From the NCBI GenBank assembly GCA_003540955.1, contig DPMX01000072.1:1-8670 (forward strand): a stretch of DNA of 8,670 nt, written 5' to 3'. Source of the DNA: Gammaproteobacteria bacterium (GTDB taxonomy: Bacteria > Pseudomonadota > Gammaproteobacteria > Ga0077536). The notes below the pieces were generated by a model, which did not search any database, was not told the origin of the DNA, and saw only the letters and a program-made list of their open reading frames with translations. Positions 1 to 6,133 of the stretch are shown one piece after another; the first letter of the stretch is position 1; every line of letters begins with the position of its first letter. Made by a program: the position numbers and the translations under genes.

Positions 1-208
1 CAGCGCCGCTTGGGATGCGCTACAAGAAATCGACCAAAGCGCAGTGATCTTCGCCCATTTTATGCTTATCAACGCGATAGTTACCCGCGCTATAAAAGAC
101 GAGCGATTAGTTTGTTTTGAACCTGATTATGTCTCAATGACGCATTTGCAACTCACGCCTGACGCCTGCAGGCTGGTCGCGATGGGGAATGCCATTAACC
201 CCCTATGA
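1..208 (+). CDS. histidine phosphatase family protein, C-terminal end (partial)
   Basis: The last 68 codons of a gene that begins left of the window; the reading frame starts at base 2 and ends with TGA at 206-208. The visible part carries the family's C-terminal signature: a hydrophobic strand followed by Ala-His-Phe (His codon at 56-58), then Ile-Asn-Ala, and further on a Pro-Asp-x-x-Ser-x-Thr segment. In phosphoglycerate-mutase-like phosphatases the His of this THF/AHF motif is the second catalytic histidine, which together with the N-terminal RHG histidine (outside the window) handles the phosphoryl group. The substrate cannot be inferred. The end overlaps the end of the convergent CMD-family gene by 6 bp. 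The family assignment is by recognition of these motifs and is fairly secure; the specific enzyme is unknown. Confidence 0.82.
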   Translation, partial: SAAWDALQEIDQSAVIFAHFMLINAIVTRAIKDERLVCFEPDYVSMTHLQLTPDACRLVAMGNAINPL

Positions 209-766
209 ACTTTTGAGATCCCAATCGGGTAGCCCTGCGTCGGGTTGGACTCCAAACGTGTTGAGCGCCATCGACACAAGATTATATTGACCGATGGTAA
301 ACACTAGATCCATCAACTGCTTTTTATCTAGATGCTCTGATAATGCTGCCCAAGTTTCGTCGCTGATATGGCACGCAGCATGTAATTCATCGGTTGCTTG
401 CATGAGTAATTTATCCCGCTCCGTGATCCCGGAAGTTTCGGGACCGGATTTTGTGCTCAAGATCTCCTCGTCACTCATGCCAGAACGACGCGCTATTTGG
501 ACGTGTTGACCCCATTCGTATCCAGCGTTGCATAGATATCCGATGCGTAAGATGACGAGTTCGCGCTCGCGTTGCGGCAAGGTTGATTTAAACAGTATAT
601 GATTAGCGAAGACCATCCAACGTCGCATGAGGTCCGGATGATGTGTTAATGTTTTGAAGATATTATAGTCTGATCCTTGTTCGACGAATGGGCGCATAAT
701 TTCTTTAACTTTGTCGTCCCACACATCGGCTTCCTGAGGCTCCAAACGGGCTTTGTTTAATCGCAA
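203..766 (-). CDS. carboxymuconolactone decarboxylase (CMD) family protein, cysteine-less AhpD-like fold
   Basis: A 187-residue protein of the CMD/AhpD all-helical fold. Residues about 43-95 form the core: the helix ending in His56, Leu-Pro-x-Arg-Glu-Arg-Glu (63-69), and the segment Gly-Tyr-Glu-Trp-Gly-Gln-His (82-88). AhpD-type peroxidase partners carry C-x2-C-x3-H here. This protein has Ala81, Glu84 and His88, so the redox cysteine pair is absent, and the nearby Cys79 is unpaired. That favours the large non-peroxidase branch of the family, whose members include decarboxylases and many of unknown function. The start is a TTG (764-766) preceded by a strong AGGAGA site; no in-frame ATG lies nearby upstream. 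It is the last gene of the minus-strand cluster, 33 bp after the SDR, and probably acts in the same cytoplasmic pathway. The true reaction is not known. Confidence 0.85.
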   Translation of the reverse strand: MRLNKARLEPQEADVWDDKVKEIMRPFVEQGSDYNIFKTLTHHPDLMRRWMVFANHILFKSTLPQRERELVILRIGYLCNAGYEWGQHVQIARRSGMSDEEILSTKSGPETSGITERDKLLMQATDELHAACHISDETWAALSEHLDKKQLMDLVFTIGQYNLVSMALNTFGVQPDAGLPDWDLKSS

Positions 767-772
767 TTGTGG

Positions 773-778
773 TCTCCT
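773..778 (-). promoter_or_regulatory. ribosome binding site supporting a TTG start
   Basis: On the minus strand AGGAGA lies 6 nt before the TTG that opens the CMD-family gene. This is a near-consensus Shine-Dalgarno sequence at good spacing and is the reason for accepting the TTG start. Confidence 0.75.
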
Positions 779-799
779 GTCGAAAATATTTTAATTCTG

Positions 800-1735
800 T
801 TATAGAGCTCGCTCGCTCACGTCGATCATAATTTGCGTCCACTTTAACGTGATATCTTCAGCCGTACCGGCGACCGCAAGCTTATAGTGTCCGAGGTCTA
901 GATCTTCCGGCTTGTGCCCAAGTAGCTGCGTTACTCCGTGTGCTGCTTCGTAAGGTTCGAGCATACGCGGTTGCCAGCGGCCGAAAACATTTGGGTTATT
1001 GGCATACGCCTCGGTCATGCCGGTGCGGACAAACGGCAACATGAGACACGATGCGTTGACCATATCTGCCGTTCGACCGAGATTGACCTTAAGCACTTCG
1101 GGCAATTTGAGTACCGCCCAATTTGCCACGACATAACCCGGTACTGACACGCCTGGTTCGATCGCCTGCATTGAAGAGATGTAAATTAACTGCAAGGGCT
1201 GCTTGTGATACACCGCCTCGCCGGCCCATAAGTGGGTCATGGCAACGAATCCGTCGATCTTTGTATTCAATACAAGACTTGATTCACTGAGGTTGTCGAT
1301 GAAGTCACGACGCACCCGAGCACGCCGTTCGCCACGGCTTTCATCTTTGATTTCCGGCAGCGCACGACCAAAGCGATAGCCTTGTTCCGAGAGACCTGAA
1401 TTACACACGATGAGGTCCGGACCCTTGCCGCCCATCTGCTCGATCACGTAGCTACGCGATGCCCACAAGTCTCGCGTGTTGGTCACGTCGGCCTGCATGG
1501 CGAAAGCCTTGACACCTTGATCACGGATCGCGGCAACGAGATCAAAGCCGTCACGATAGCTGCTGTGGAAGTGTACGCCGACAGCTTCGGCACCGTTCGC
1601 CGCTGTTGCTAAGGCCAAGGCTTGGCCTATGCCTCCGTCTTTGCCTGAGCCGGTTATCAAAACACGTTTGCCGCCAAAGGTATTGCCGTTGTGTTCCGGA
1701 AATTTAAATTGATTGTAGTTCGCAGAATAACCCAT
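800..1735 (-). CDS. atypical short-chain dehydrogenase/reductase (SDR), catalytic Lys replaced by Asn
   Basis: A 311-residue SDR with a Rossmann fold. Residues 24-39 hold the dinucleotide-binding strand and glycine motif (Thr28-Gly29 through Gly37) in the TGxGxxxGIG form rather than the classical TGxxxGIG. Asp83 follows the third strand, Asn112-Ser113-Gly114 replaces the NNAG motif, Asn157 is the structural Asn, and Ser187-Ser188 are the catalytic serine candidates. Tyr201 is present, but the residue four later, normally Lys, is Asn205 (codon AAT). An insertion rich in Arg/Glu at about 116-150 makes the protein longer than the usual 250 residues. The glycine-motif style recalls the ketoreductase domain of fungal-type fatty acid synthase, but I would not assign that role. 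It lies between the CoA transferase (118 bp upstream) and the CMD gene. No clear Shine-Dalgarno site precedes the ATG. Substrate unknown; catalytic competence is questionable. Confidence 0.85.
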   Translation of the reverse strand: MGYSANYNQFKFPEHNGNTFGGKRVLITGSGKDGGIGQALALATAANGAEAVGVHFHSSYRDGFDLVAAIRDQGVKAFAMQADVTNTRDLWASRSYVIEQMGGKGPDLIVCNSGLSEQGYRFGRALPEIKDESRGERRARVRRDFIDNLSESSLVLNTKIDGFVAMTHLWAGEAVYHKQPLQLIYISSMQAIEPGVSVPGYVVANWAVLKLPEVLKVNLGRTADMVNASCLMLPFVRTGMTEAYANNPNVFGRWQPRMLEPYEAAHGVTQLLGHKPEDLDLGHYKLAVAGTAEDITLKWTQIMIDVSERAL

Positions 1736-1749
1736 AAAAATTTCATTCT

Positions 1750-1785
1750 AAAAAAGTCGGGAAATCGATTTAAGGATCTCGATTT
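1750..1785 (-). terminator. weak hairpin with T-run between CoA transferase and SDR genes
   Basis: On the minus strand AAATCGA (1785-1779) can pair with TCGATTT (1768-1762) across a 10-nt loop, and a run of six T follows at 1755-1750 after 6 nt. The stem is short and AT-rich and the T-run is offset, so it is at best a partial terminator or attenuator reducing read-through within the cluster. The same bases also contain the palindrome AAATCGATTT (1762-1771). Seen in sequence; function is inference. Confidence 0.2.
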
Positions 1786-1853
1786 TTATCGGCATGGTGC
1801 GGATGAAGCCCGAGGTAGCTAATGATGTTGTTAATACAAAAATTTTATACACG

Positions 1854-3053
1854 CTAGCTTGCGATGATGACTTTATTTTTGATCAGATGGTCGATACGTC
1901 TCTGATCGTAGCCGAGTTCTCTTAGCACTTCGCACGAGTGTTCGCCGATACGCGGTGCGGTTCGGGTTAGGCCGCGATCGTGATCTGTTATGCTAAATGG
2001 TAGGCCCATGATCTGGAAATTACCGTAGGCTGGATCGGTTCCATGTTCGAGTACTCCCATGGCTTCTACTTGGCCATCGGCCCATAAGGACTCGAGCGTG
2101 TTAACAGGTGAATAAGGAACACCATGAGCATCAAGCGCCTCCATTAGAGGCGCTGTCTCCATTTCGGCTAAGCGATCGAAAATAAACCTCAAGCATTGAT
2201 CTCTGTGGGTTACCCGGGTCGCGTTACTCGCGAATCTTGGATCGTCGATCATTTCTTCTCGACCGATCGCACGGCATAATCTCTCAAACAGATTTTGGTT
2301 TGCGCTTGCGATAAAAATGAAACTATCTTTGGTCGGATAAACTTGATAGGGGACGACCTGTGGATGTGCCGTACCAAGACGCTTTGGCATATAGCCATGT
2401 TGCAAAAAGTTCGCCACAGTATTGCTCATTAGACCAAGCGAAGTACCTAACAACGAGGTCACGCAGCGACCGCCTGTGCCGGTGAATTCACGGCGGAAAA
2501 GTGCTGTGACGGTGGCTAATGCGGCCATTACGCCCGTTCCCATATCCAGAAACGAAACTCCGCAGCGCACCGGCATGCCGCCCGGCTCACCGGTGATCCC
2601 CATGACACCGCTATAGGCTTGTAATAACGCTTCATAGCCAAGTGCTTTGGCTTTCGGCCCTACGCGGCCGAAAGCGGCGACTGAAGTATAAACCAAGCGC
2701 TCATTTAAGGTCTTGAGATCATCGTAACCGAGACCGAAACGTTCCATGTCCCCGGTCTTGAAATTCTCAACCAGGGCATCGGCTTTAGCGGCGAGGCTTT
2801 TTACAATGTCGACACCCTCCGGTGTTTTTAGATCGACCGCGATGCTTCGTTTGTTTGCATTAAGGCCGAGAAAGGAGCTACCCATGTCGCCCTTATGAGG
2901 TGGCCACATACGGCCTTCATCGCCCGCATGATTTTCGATTTTGATCACCTCGGCGCCGAGTAAAGATAGTAGTTCACAGCAATAAGGGCCGGCTAACACG
3001 CGTGAGCAATCGATTACTTTAATGCCCGCTAGTGGCGCTTTTGAGTCTGACAT
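1854..3053 (-). CDS. CaiB/BaiF class III CoA transferase
   Basis: A 399-residue protein of normal length for family III CoA transferases, which move CoA between carboxylic acids through an enzyme-bound anhydride and act as interlocked dimers in the cytoplasm. The N-terminal block (about 8-40) has the typical Gly-Ile-Lys-Val-Ile-Asp start, the Arg-Val-Leu-Ala-Gly-Pro motif and Gly-Ala-Glu-Val-Ile-Lys-Ile-Glu. An Asn-Lys-Arg-Ser segment (67-70) and Leu-Val-Glu-Asn-Phe (94-98) follow. Asp170, in Phe-Leu-Asp-Met-Gly-Thr-Gly, matches the catalytic aspartate (Asp169 in formyl-CoA transferase). The C-terminal half has the Pro-Arg-Phe and Gly-Val-Pro-x-x-Pro-Val-Asn landmarks. It is the first gene of the minus-strand cluster and probably supplies the CoA thioester for the following enzymes. 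Acyl donor and acceptor cannot be told from sequence; succinyl-CoA is a common donor in the family. Confidence 0.93.
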   Translation of the reverse strand: MSDSKAPLAGIKVIDCSRVLAGPYCCELLSLLGAEVIKIENHAGDEGRMWPPHKGDMGSSFLGLNANKRSIAVDLKTPEGVDIVKSLAAKADALVENFKTGDMERFGLGYDDLKTLNERLVYTSVAAFGRVGPKAKALGYEALLQAYSGVMGITGEPGGMPVRCGVSFLDMGTGVMAALATVTALFRREFTGTGGRCVTSLLGTSLGLMSNTVANFLQHGYMPKRLGTAHPQVVPYQVYPTKDSFIFIASANQNLFERLCRAIGREEMIDDPRFASNATRVTHRDQCLRFIFDRLAEMETAPLMEALDAHGVPYSPVNTLESLWADGQVEAMGVLEHGTDPAYGNFQIMGLPFSITDHDRGLTRTAPRIGEHSCEVLRELGYDQRRIDHLIKNKVIIAS

Positions 3054-3203
3054 AGTTTGTCCAATAAGTTAGCAGTAGTCCGGTTGATTAGGATGCCGTC
3101 ACATTTAACACGGGGGTCGAGTAGTGCTGATCCTCGGTTAATGAAATAAGTTATTCTTAAGGATGCATTATAGTCTGCATTTCGTCCAAGAGGCCTAGAG
3201 TCA
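3054..3203. promoter_or_regulatory. divergent promoter region between CoA transferase and VOC gene
   Basis: This 150-bp gene-free stretch must hold the promoters of two divergent units. A perfect TATAAT lies on the minus strand at 3172-3167, and an overlapping TATAGT on the plus strand at 3169-3174 is 29 bp before the VOC start. I see no good -35 element for either. The two -10 candidates sit between inverted arms ATGCA (3163-3167) and TGCAT (3176-3180), a possible operator that could control both directions. The minus-strand candidate would leave a leader of over 100 nt. The elements are visible; the promoter and operator roles are inference. Confidence 0.3.
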
Positions 3204-3572
3204 ATGTCGAGAATATTGGGTATCAGTGCTTTAACGCTCGCCACCCACGATATGAGCCGGGCGGTGGACTTCTATTCAGCGCTCGGATTTGGGATCAAAT
3301 ACGGTAATCGGGAGTCGACTTTCACTTCGTTTCATGTTGGCGATCAGTTCCTAAACATTATAAAGCAGCCGGACGGTAGGGAGTGGGTTTGGTGGGGGCG
3401 TGCCATATTCTATGTCGAAGATGTCGACGGGATCCACGCACGCGCTGTCGCCAAGGGATTTTGTCCGGAGGCACCACCGCGTGATGCGATTTGGGGAGAG
3501 CGGTATTTCCACATTACGGATCCTGATGGCCATGAATTGAGTTTTGCAATGCCGCTAGAGGAACCCAGTTGA
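3204..3572 (+). CDS. VOC (glyoxalase/bleomycin-resistance fold) family protein
   Basis: A 122-residue protein with one vicinal-oxygen-chelate domain built of two beta-alpha-beta-beta-beta units. The first unit starts at residue 8 with the characteristic Asp-Met-x-x-Ala-Val-Asp-Phe-Tyr helix start (16-24). The second ends in Thr-Asp-Pro-Asp-Gly-His-Glu-Leu (105-112), the family's C-terminal signature, where Glu111 is the usual second metal ligand. The position of the first metal ligand, normally His in the first strand, appears to be Ala9 by my hand alignment, so the protein may bind ligands without a canonical metal site. Family roles range from lyases and dioxygenases to drug binding; none can be chosen here. 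An AGAG sequence precedes the ATG. It is coupled to the following exporter gene, suggesting joint expression. Confidence 0.87.
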   Translation: MSRILGISALTLATHDMSRAVDFYSALGFGIKYGNRESTFTSFHVGDQFLNIIKQPDGREWVWWGRAIFYVEDVDGIHARAVAKGFCPEAPPRDAIWGERYFHITDPDGHELSFAMPLEEPS

Positions 3573-4372
3573 CCCTAGAACTCTTGGCTTTTTGTATTTC
3601 GGTGTTGGCAACGGGCGCGGTTGCCGGGGTACTTGGCGGGTTGCTCGGTATCGGTGGAGGTTTGGTACTGGTCCCAGCGCTGTTCGAACTTATTCAATAT
3701 CTCGGTGCAGACGAAACCACTGCCGTCCGTAGCGCTATCGCGACCTCGCTCGCAACCGTCATCGTCACCGGTACGCGGTCGAGCCTGAGTCACCATAGAC
3801 GCGGTTCGCTCGATTTTCAGCACGTTAGGGCATGGGTTCCCGGGATTATTTTAGGGGCCCTCCTGGGCGCCGAAGTTGCGAACCGGATTGACACGTCCAT
3901 TTTGATCACTACGTTCGCGTTGTTGACTGCGCTGTTGGCAGTAAATATGGCGTTTGGTCTTAGTGAGTGGGGCAGTAAAGTACCGTCGGGTCGCCTGACA
4001 CGAGCGGCGGGTGGCGGTATCGTCGGTTTGGTCTCTGCCATGCTAGGAGTTGGCGTCGCCGGGCTTGGGGTGCCACTAATGACGCTATTCAGCATACCGG
4101 TACGACAGGCCGTTGCCGCAGCGGCGCTGATGGGATCAATAGCTGCCGTACCGGCGACGATACGGTTTGTGCTTGGAGGATGGGGGTTACCGGATCTCGC
4201 GCCCTGGTCCTTTGGCTACGTGAATCTTCTGGGTTTTACGTTAATTGTGTCGATGACACTTTTGACAGCACCCCTTGGCGTTGCGATTGCCCATCGGTAT
4301 AGCCAGGTGATGGTAAAGCGGGTATTTGCAACCTTCCTGGGGATTAATTCAGTACGAATGCTGACATTTTAA
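3569..4372 (+). CDS. TauE/SafE family (DUF81) membrane exporter
   Basis: A 267-residue polytopic inner-membrane protein made of two related halves, as is usual for TauE/SafE transporters, which move sulfite, sulfoacetate or other small organic anions. Each half begins with a glycine-rich helix: Gly-Gly-Leu-Leu-Gly-Ile-Gly-Gly-Gly followed by Pro (23-36), and Gly-Gly-Gly-Ile-Val-Gly through Gly-Val-Pro-Leu (148-170). Hydrophobic stretches at about 4-26, 27-42, 57-69, 88-105, 111-130, 147-174, 181-203, 217-240 and 252-264 fit seven or eight helices. Translation starts at TTG in a TTGA overlap with the VOC stop codon, preceded by AGAGGA at 3557-3562, so the two genes are translationally coupled. 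The substrate is unknown; export of a sulfur oxyanion or an acid from the neighbouring pathway is possible but unproven. Confidence 0.88.
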   Translation: MTLELLAFCISVLATGAVAGVLGGLLGIGGGLVLVPALFELIQYLGADETTAVRSAIATSLATVIVTGTRSSLSHHRRGSLDFQHVRAWVPGIILGALLGAEVANRIDTSILITTFALLTALLAVNMAFGLSEWGSKVPSGRLTRAAGGGIVGLVSAMLGVGVAGLGVPLMTLFSIPVRQAVAAAALMGSIAAVPATIRFVLGGWGLPDLAPWSFGYVNLLGFTLIVSMTLLTAPLGVAIAHRYSQVMVKRVFATFLGINSVRMLTF

Positions 4373-4568
4373 TTTATCGACATTCACCCACCGATAGAGA
4401 CCAATAGTTATTCTAACTGCAGCGCGCAGAATCTAAGGCCGGACAGTGATCAAATGCAGCAGTAATGTAACTTGCGTGGCATTGTGTGCAGTTTGTAGCT
4501 AAAGTTGCATTTGTCGCCGTATGGCGATCCGGATGAAAATAAATAAACTACTCATACGGGGGGAGAAA
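4373..4568. other. intergenic region, no gene seen
   Basis: A 196-bp stretch between the exporter and CDGSH genes. It contains only weak inverted repeats (ATTCT 4410-4414 with AGAAT 4428-4432; TCGCC 4514-4518 with GGCGA 4523-4527) and no T-run after a stem, so no convincing terminator. A promoter for the CDGSH gene is expected here, but I could not identify a good -35/-10 pair. Confidence 0.4.
4558..4565 (+). promoter_or_regulatory. G-rich ribosome binding site deciding the CDGSH start
   Basis: GGGGGGAG ends 3 nt before the ATG at 4569. The in-frame ATG at 4521 has no such site, so the shorter 78-residue product is preferred. Confidence 0.6.
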
Positions 4569-4805
4569 ATGAGCGAAGCAGTAAGAGCGGCAGATGTGCC
4601 CTTCGCGATCGACGTGGAGGGCGGGAAGTCTTATTTTTGGTGTGCGTGCGGGAAAAGTGCTAAGCAACCATTTTGTGACGGTTCACATTCTGGGACAGAG
4701 TTTACGCCGGTAAAGTTTGATGCGTTGGAATCTAAGAAAGTATTTTTTTGCGGTTGTAAGGCAACAAAAGCTTCTCCAACGTGTGACGGTAGCCATAAGC
4801 CGTAG
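4569..4805 (+). CDS. CDGSH iron-sulfur protein with two tandem CDGSH motifs
   Basis: A 78-residue soluble protein with two complete CDGSH signatures, C-x-C-x8-C-D-G-S-H with a Pro just before the third Cys. The first uses Cys25, Cys27, Cys36 and His40; the second uses Cys61, Cys63, Cys72 and His76. In this family each motif binds one redox-active [2Fe-2S] cluster through three Cys and one His, and tandem-motif proteins resemble the mitochondrial CISD3/MiNT type in arrangement. Likely roles are electron transfer or cluster storage in the cytoplasm; partners are unknown. There is no membrane helix. The start at 4569 is chosen for its purine-rich ribosome site; an upstream in-frame ATG at 4521 would add 16 residues with no recognisable family content. 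It stands apart from both neighbours by about 200 bp and probably has its own promoter. Confidence 0.92.
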   Translation: MSEAVRAADVPFAIDVEGGKSYFWCACGKSAKQPFCDGSHSGTEFTPVKFDALESKKVFFCGCKATKASPTCDGSHKP

Positions 4806-5023
4806 CGCGGACTCTGATACAGATTATTTATTGCTATTGATGGTGGCAGTTGGGGCCGGCGGCAGTGGTGGGGGCGAGGCTATTTTCAATCATCGTGTTA
4901 TGGGTAGCAAGATGTCTGCGTTCCAGTTTAACTGAGAGGTAGGGAATAACTGAAGGCCTGGCCCCGAGTGCCCCTTTGCAAAACGCGCAAGATCACTTGG
5001 GCTTGTCGCGGGAGGTATTCATT
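4806..5023. other. intergenic region, no gene seen
   Basis: A 218-bp stretch with a G-rich part around 4850-4876. A 31-codon glycine-rich frame (4840-4935) lacks a ribosome site and is not called. No clear terminator or promoter was recognised. Confidence 0.4.
5011..5015 (+). promoter_or_regulatory. ribosome binding site deciding the MAPEG start
   Basis: GGAGG, a consensus Shine-Dalgarno core, lies 8 nt before the ATG at 5024. This favours that start over alternative in-frame starts further upstream. Confidence 0.75.
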
Positions 5024-5434
5024 ATGAGTGCAAGTATCATCTGCCTATTTGGCCTGATCATTTGGTCTATCACATTGATCCTGCTATTGCTGGGCGCTCG
5101 CGCTAAATATTTTTTGGGTGGCCAATTGGTGTTTGATCAGCAAGGCATCGATCTGGGCGGAACTTCTCAACGTATTACCCGGGCTCAAGCAAATAGTCTT
5201 GAATGGTTAGTTATACCGAGTGCTTTATTGATCTACGGTATTGCGAATGGTCAAAGTGAGATTACCGACGGGCTTGCGATGGTGGTCCTTGGATCTAGGA
5301 TTCTGCAATCCATTGTCCATATAGTGTCCGTGTCGTTGCTGGCGATACTTGTTCGAGCAACGTTGTTCACTATTCAGGTCGTGGTTTGGGTTATCTGGAG
5401 TTACGAATTCTATAGCGCGGCCGCTTTAGTCTGA
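5024..5434 (+). CDS. MAPEG family membrane protein
   Basis: A 136-residue inner-membrane protein with four hydrophobic segments at about 4-24, 60-75, 83-108 and 110-132, the usual MAPEG layout and length. The family's best-conserved block is present: Arg53-Ala54, Asn57, Glu60 and Pro65 at the start of helix two, followed by Ser-Arg-Ile-Leu with Arg92 and His99 in helix three. MAPEG proteins include glutathione-dependent transferases and peroxidases, but most bacterial members are uncharacterised, so no substrate is assigned. The start at 5024 is fixed by a GGAGG site; an upstream in-frame extension to about 4976 would add 16 polar residues. The gene runs towards the DsbA-family gene and ends 19 bp from it, with no visible terminator between them. 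Confidence 0.83.
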   Translation: MSASIICLFGLIIWSITLILLLLGARAKYFLGGQLVFDQQGIDLGGTSQRITRAQANSLEWLVIPSALLIYGIANGQSEITDGLAMVVLGSRILQSIVHIVSVSLLAILVRATLFTIQVVVWVIWSYEFYSAAALV

Positions 5435-5453
5435 ATGTATTGTGCTGGGTCTC

Positions 5454-6110
5454 TTATAGCCCTTTTGCGATTGCTCGCTTGATTGTCAACGATATTGTTT
5501 CAGGAGATTGTGCGCCAGAAAACAAAAAATGCCCGTTTAGCACGAAAGCGGGAACCCCTTGAATGCCAGCATCTTGCGCTGCTTTTACCTCAGTTGCGAT
5601 GATGTCGAGTGCTTCGTCACCGCCTAGAAATTTATTAACGACCTCGTCTGAAATCCCTGTGCTTACTGCAATGTTGAATAACACCATCCGATCTTCTATG
5701 TTAGAACCCTCAACAAAGTAGGCTTGGAATAGAGCGTCGACGATGGCGTCTTGGCAGTCGAATTGTTCTGCCAACCAGATCAGCCGATGTGCGGTGCGCG
5801 TATTCGGTACCCGCTTAATGTTAGCGTATTCCATCGGTAGGCCATCGTCGTGGGCGTTGGCAGTGATGTTCGCGATGAGATCCTCCGCGTATGCCGAGGA
5901 GCCAAATTTCCGTGCGTAGTAGCTTTTTCGATCCAGACCACCAGGGGGCATTTTTGGATTCAATTCATATGGTTTCCAGCGTACCGTGATCGGGTTATCG
6001 GATCCCAGCAACTCTAGTGCTCTGTCGAGGCGCCGTTTGCCGATGTAGCACCACGGGCAGACGATATCGGAGACGATCTCAAGGGTAGTCGCAAACGTAG
6101 TTGAATTCAT
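5454..6110 (-). CDS. DsbA-family thiol oxidoreductase, FrnE-like
   Basis: A 218-residue protein of the DsbA/FrnE/HCCA-isomerase superfamily: a thioredoxin fold with an inserted helical domain. The active site is Cys18-Pro19-Trp20-Cys21 in the typical Ser-Asp-x-Val-Cys-Pro-Trp-Cys-Tyr-Ile-Gly context, and the cis-proline loop is Gly-Val-Pro-Ala-Phe-Val (185-190, Pro187). Having both cysteines argues for a dithiol-disulfide enzyme rather than the Ser-type 2-hydroxychromene-2-carboxylate isomerase or kappa-class GST. No signal peptide is visible, so a cytoplasmic location is expected, as for FrnE. It follows the RhlG-like SDR by 23 bp on the same strand and is probably co-transcribed. The ribosome site is weak (only AAGA close to the ATG). 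The protein partner or small-molecule substrate is unknown. Confidence 0.9.
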   Translation of the reverse strand: MNSTTFATTLEIVSDIVCPWCYIGKRRLDRALELLGSDNPITVRWKPYELNPKMPPGGLDRKSYYARKFGSSAYAEDLIANITANAHDDGLPMEYANIKRVPNTRTAHRLIWLAEQFDCQDAIVDALFQAYFVEGSNIEDRMVLFNIAVSTGISDEVVNKFLGGDEALDIIATEVKAAQDAGIQGVPAFVLNGHFLFSGAQSPETISLTIKRAIAKGL

Positions 6111-6133
6111 TCTTAAGACCGATCTATTTAGCG

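Noticed and set aside
3029..3244. 71-codon minus-strand frame across the divergent intergenic region
   Set aside because: It overlaps the start of the CoA transferase and the start of the VOC gene, has no recognisable family content, and covers the likely promoter region.
4410..4432. Inverted repeat ATTCT/AGAAT after the exporter gene, considered as a terminator
   Set aside because: The stem is 5 bp with a long loop and no T-run follows, so it does not meet the standard for an intrinsic terminator.
4521..4568. Upstream in-frame extension of the CDGSH gene
   Set aside because: The ATG at 4521 has no ribosome site and the extra 16 residues add no family feature; the ATG at 4569 has a G-rich site directly before it.
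4840..4935. 31-codon glycine-rich frame between the CDGSH and MAPEG genes
   Set aside because: No ribosome site and low-complexity composition caused by a G-rich stretch; no support as a gene.
4976..5023. Upstream in-frame extension of the MAPEG gene
   Set aside because: The added residues are polar and come before the first membrane helix, while GGAGG is placed for the ATG at 5024.
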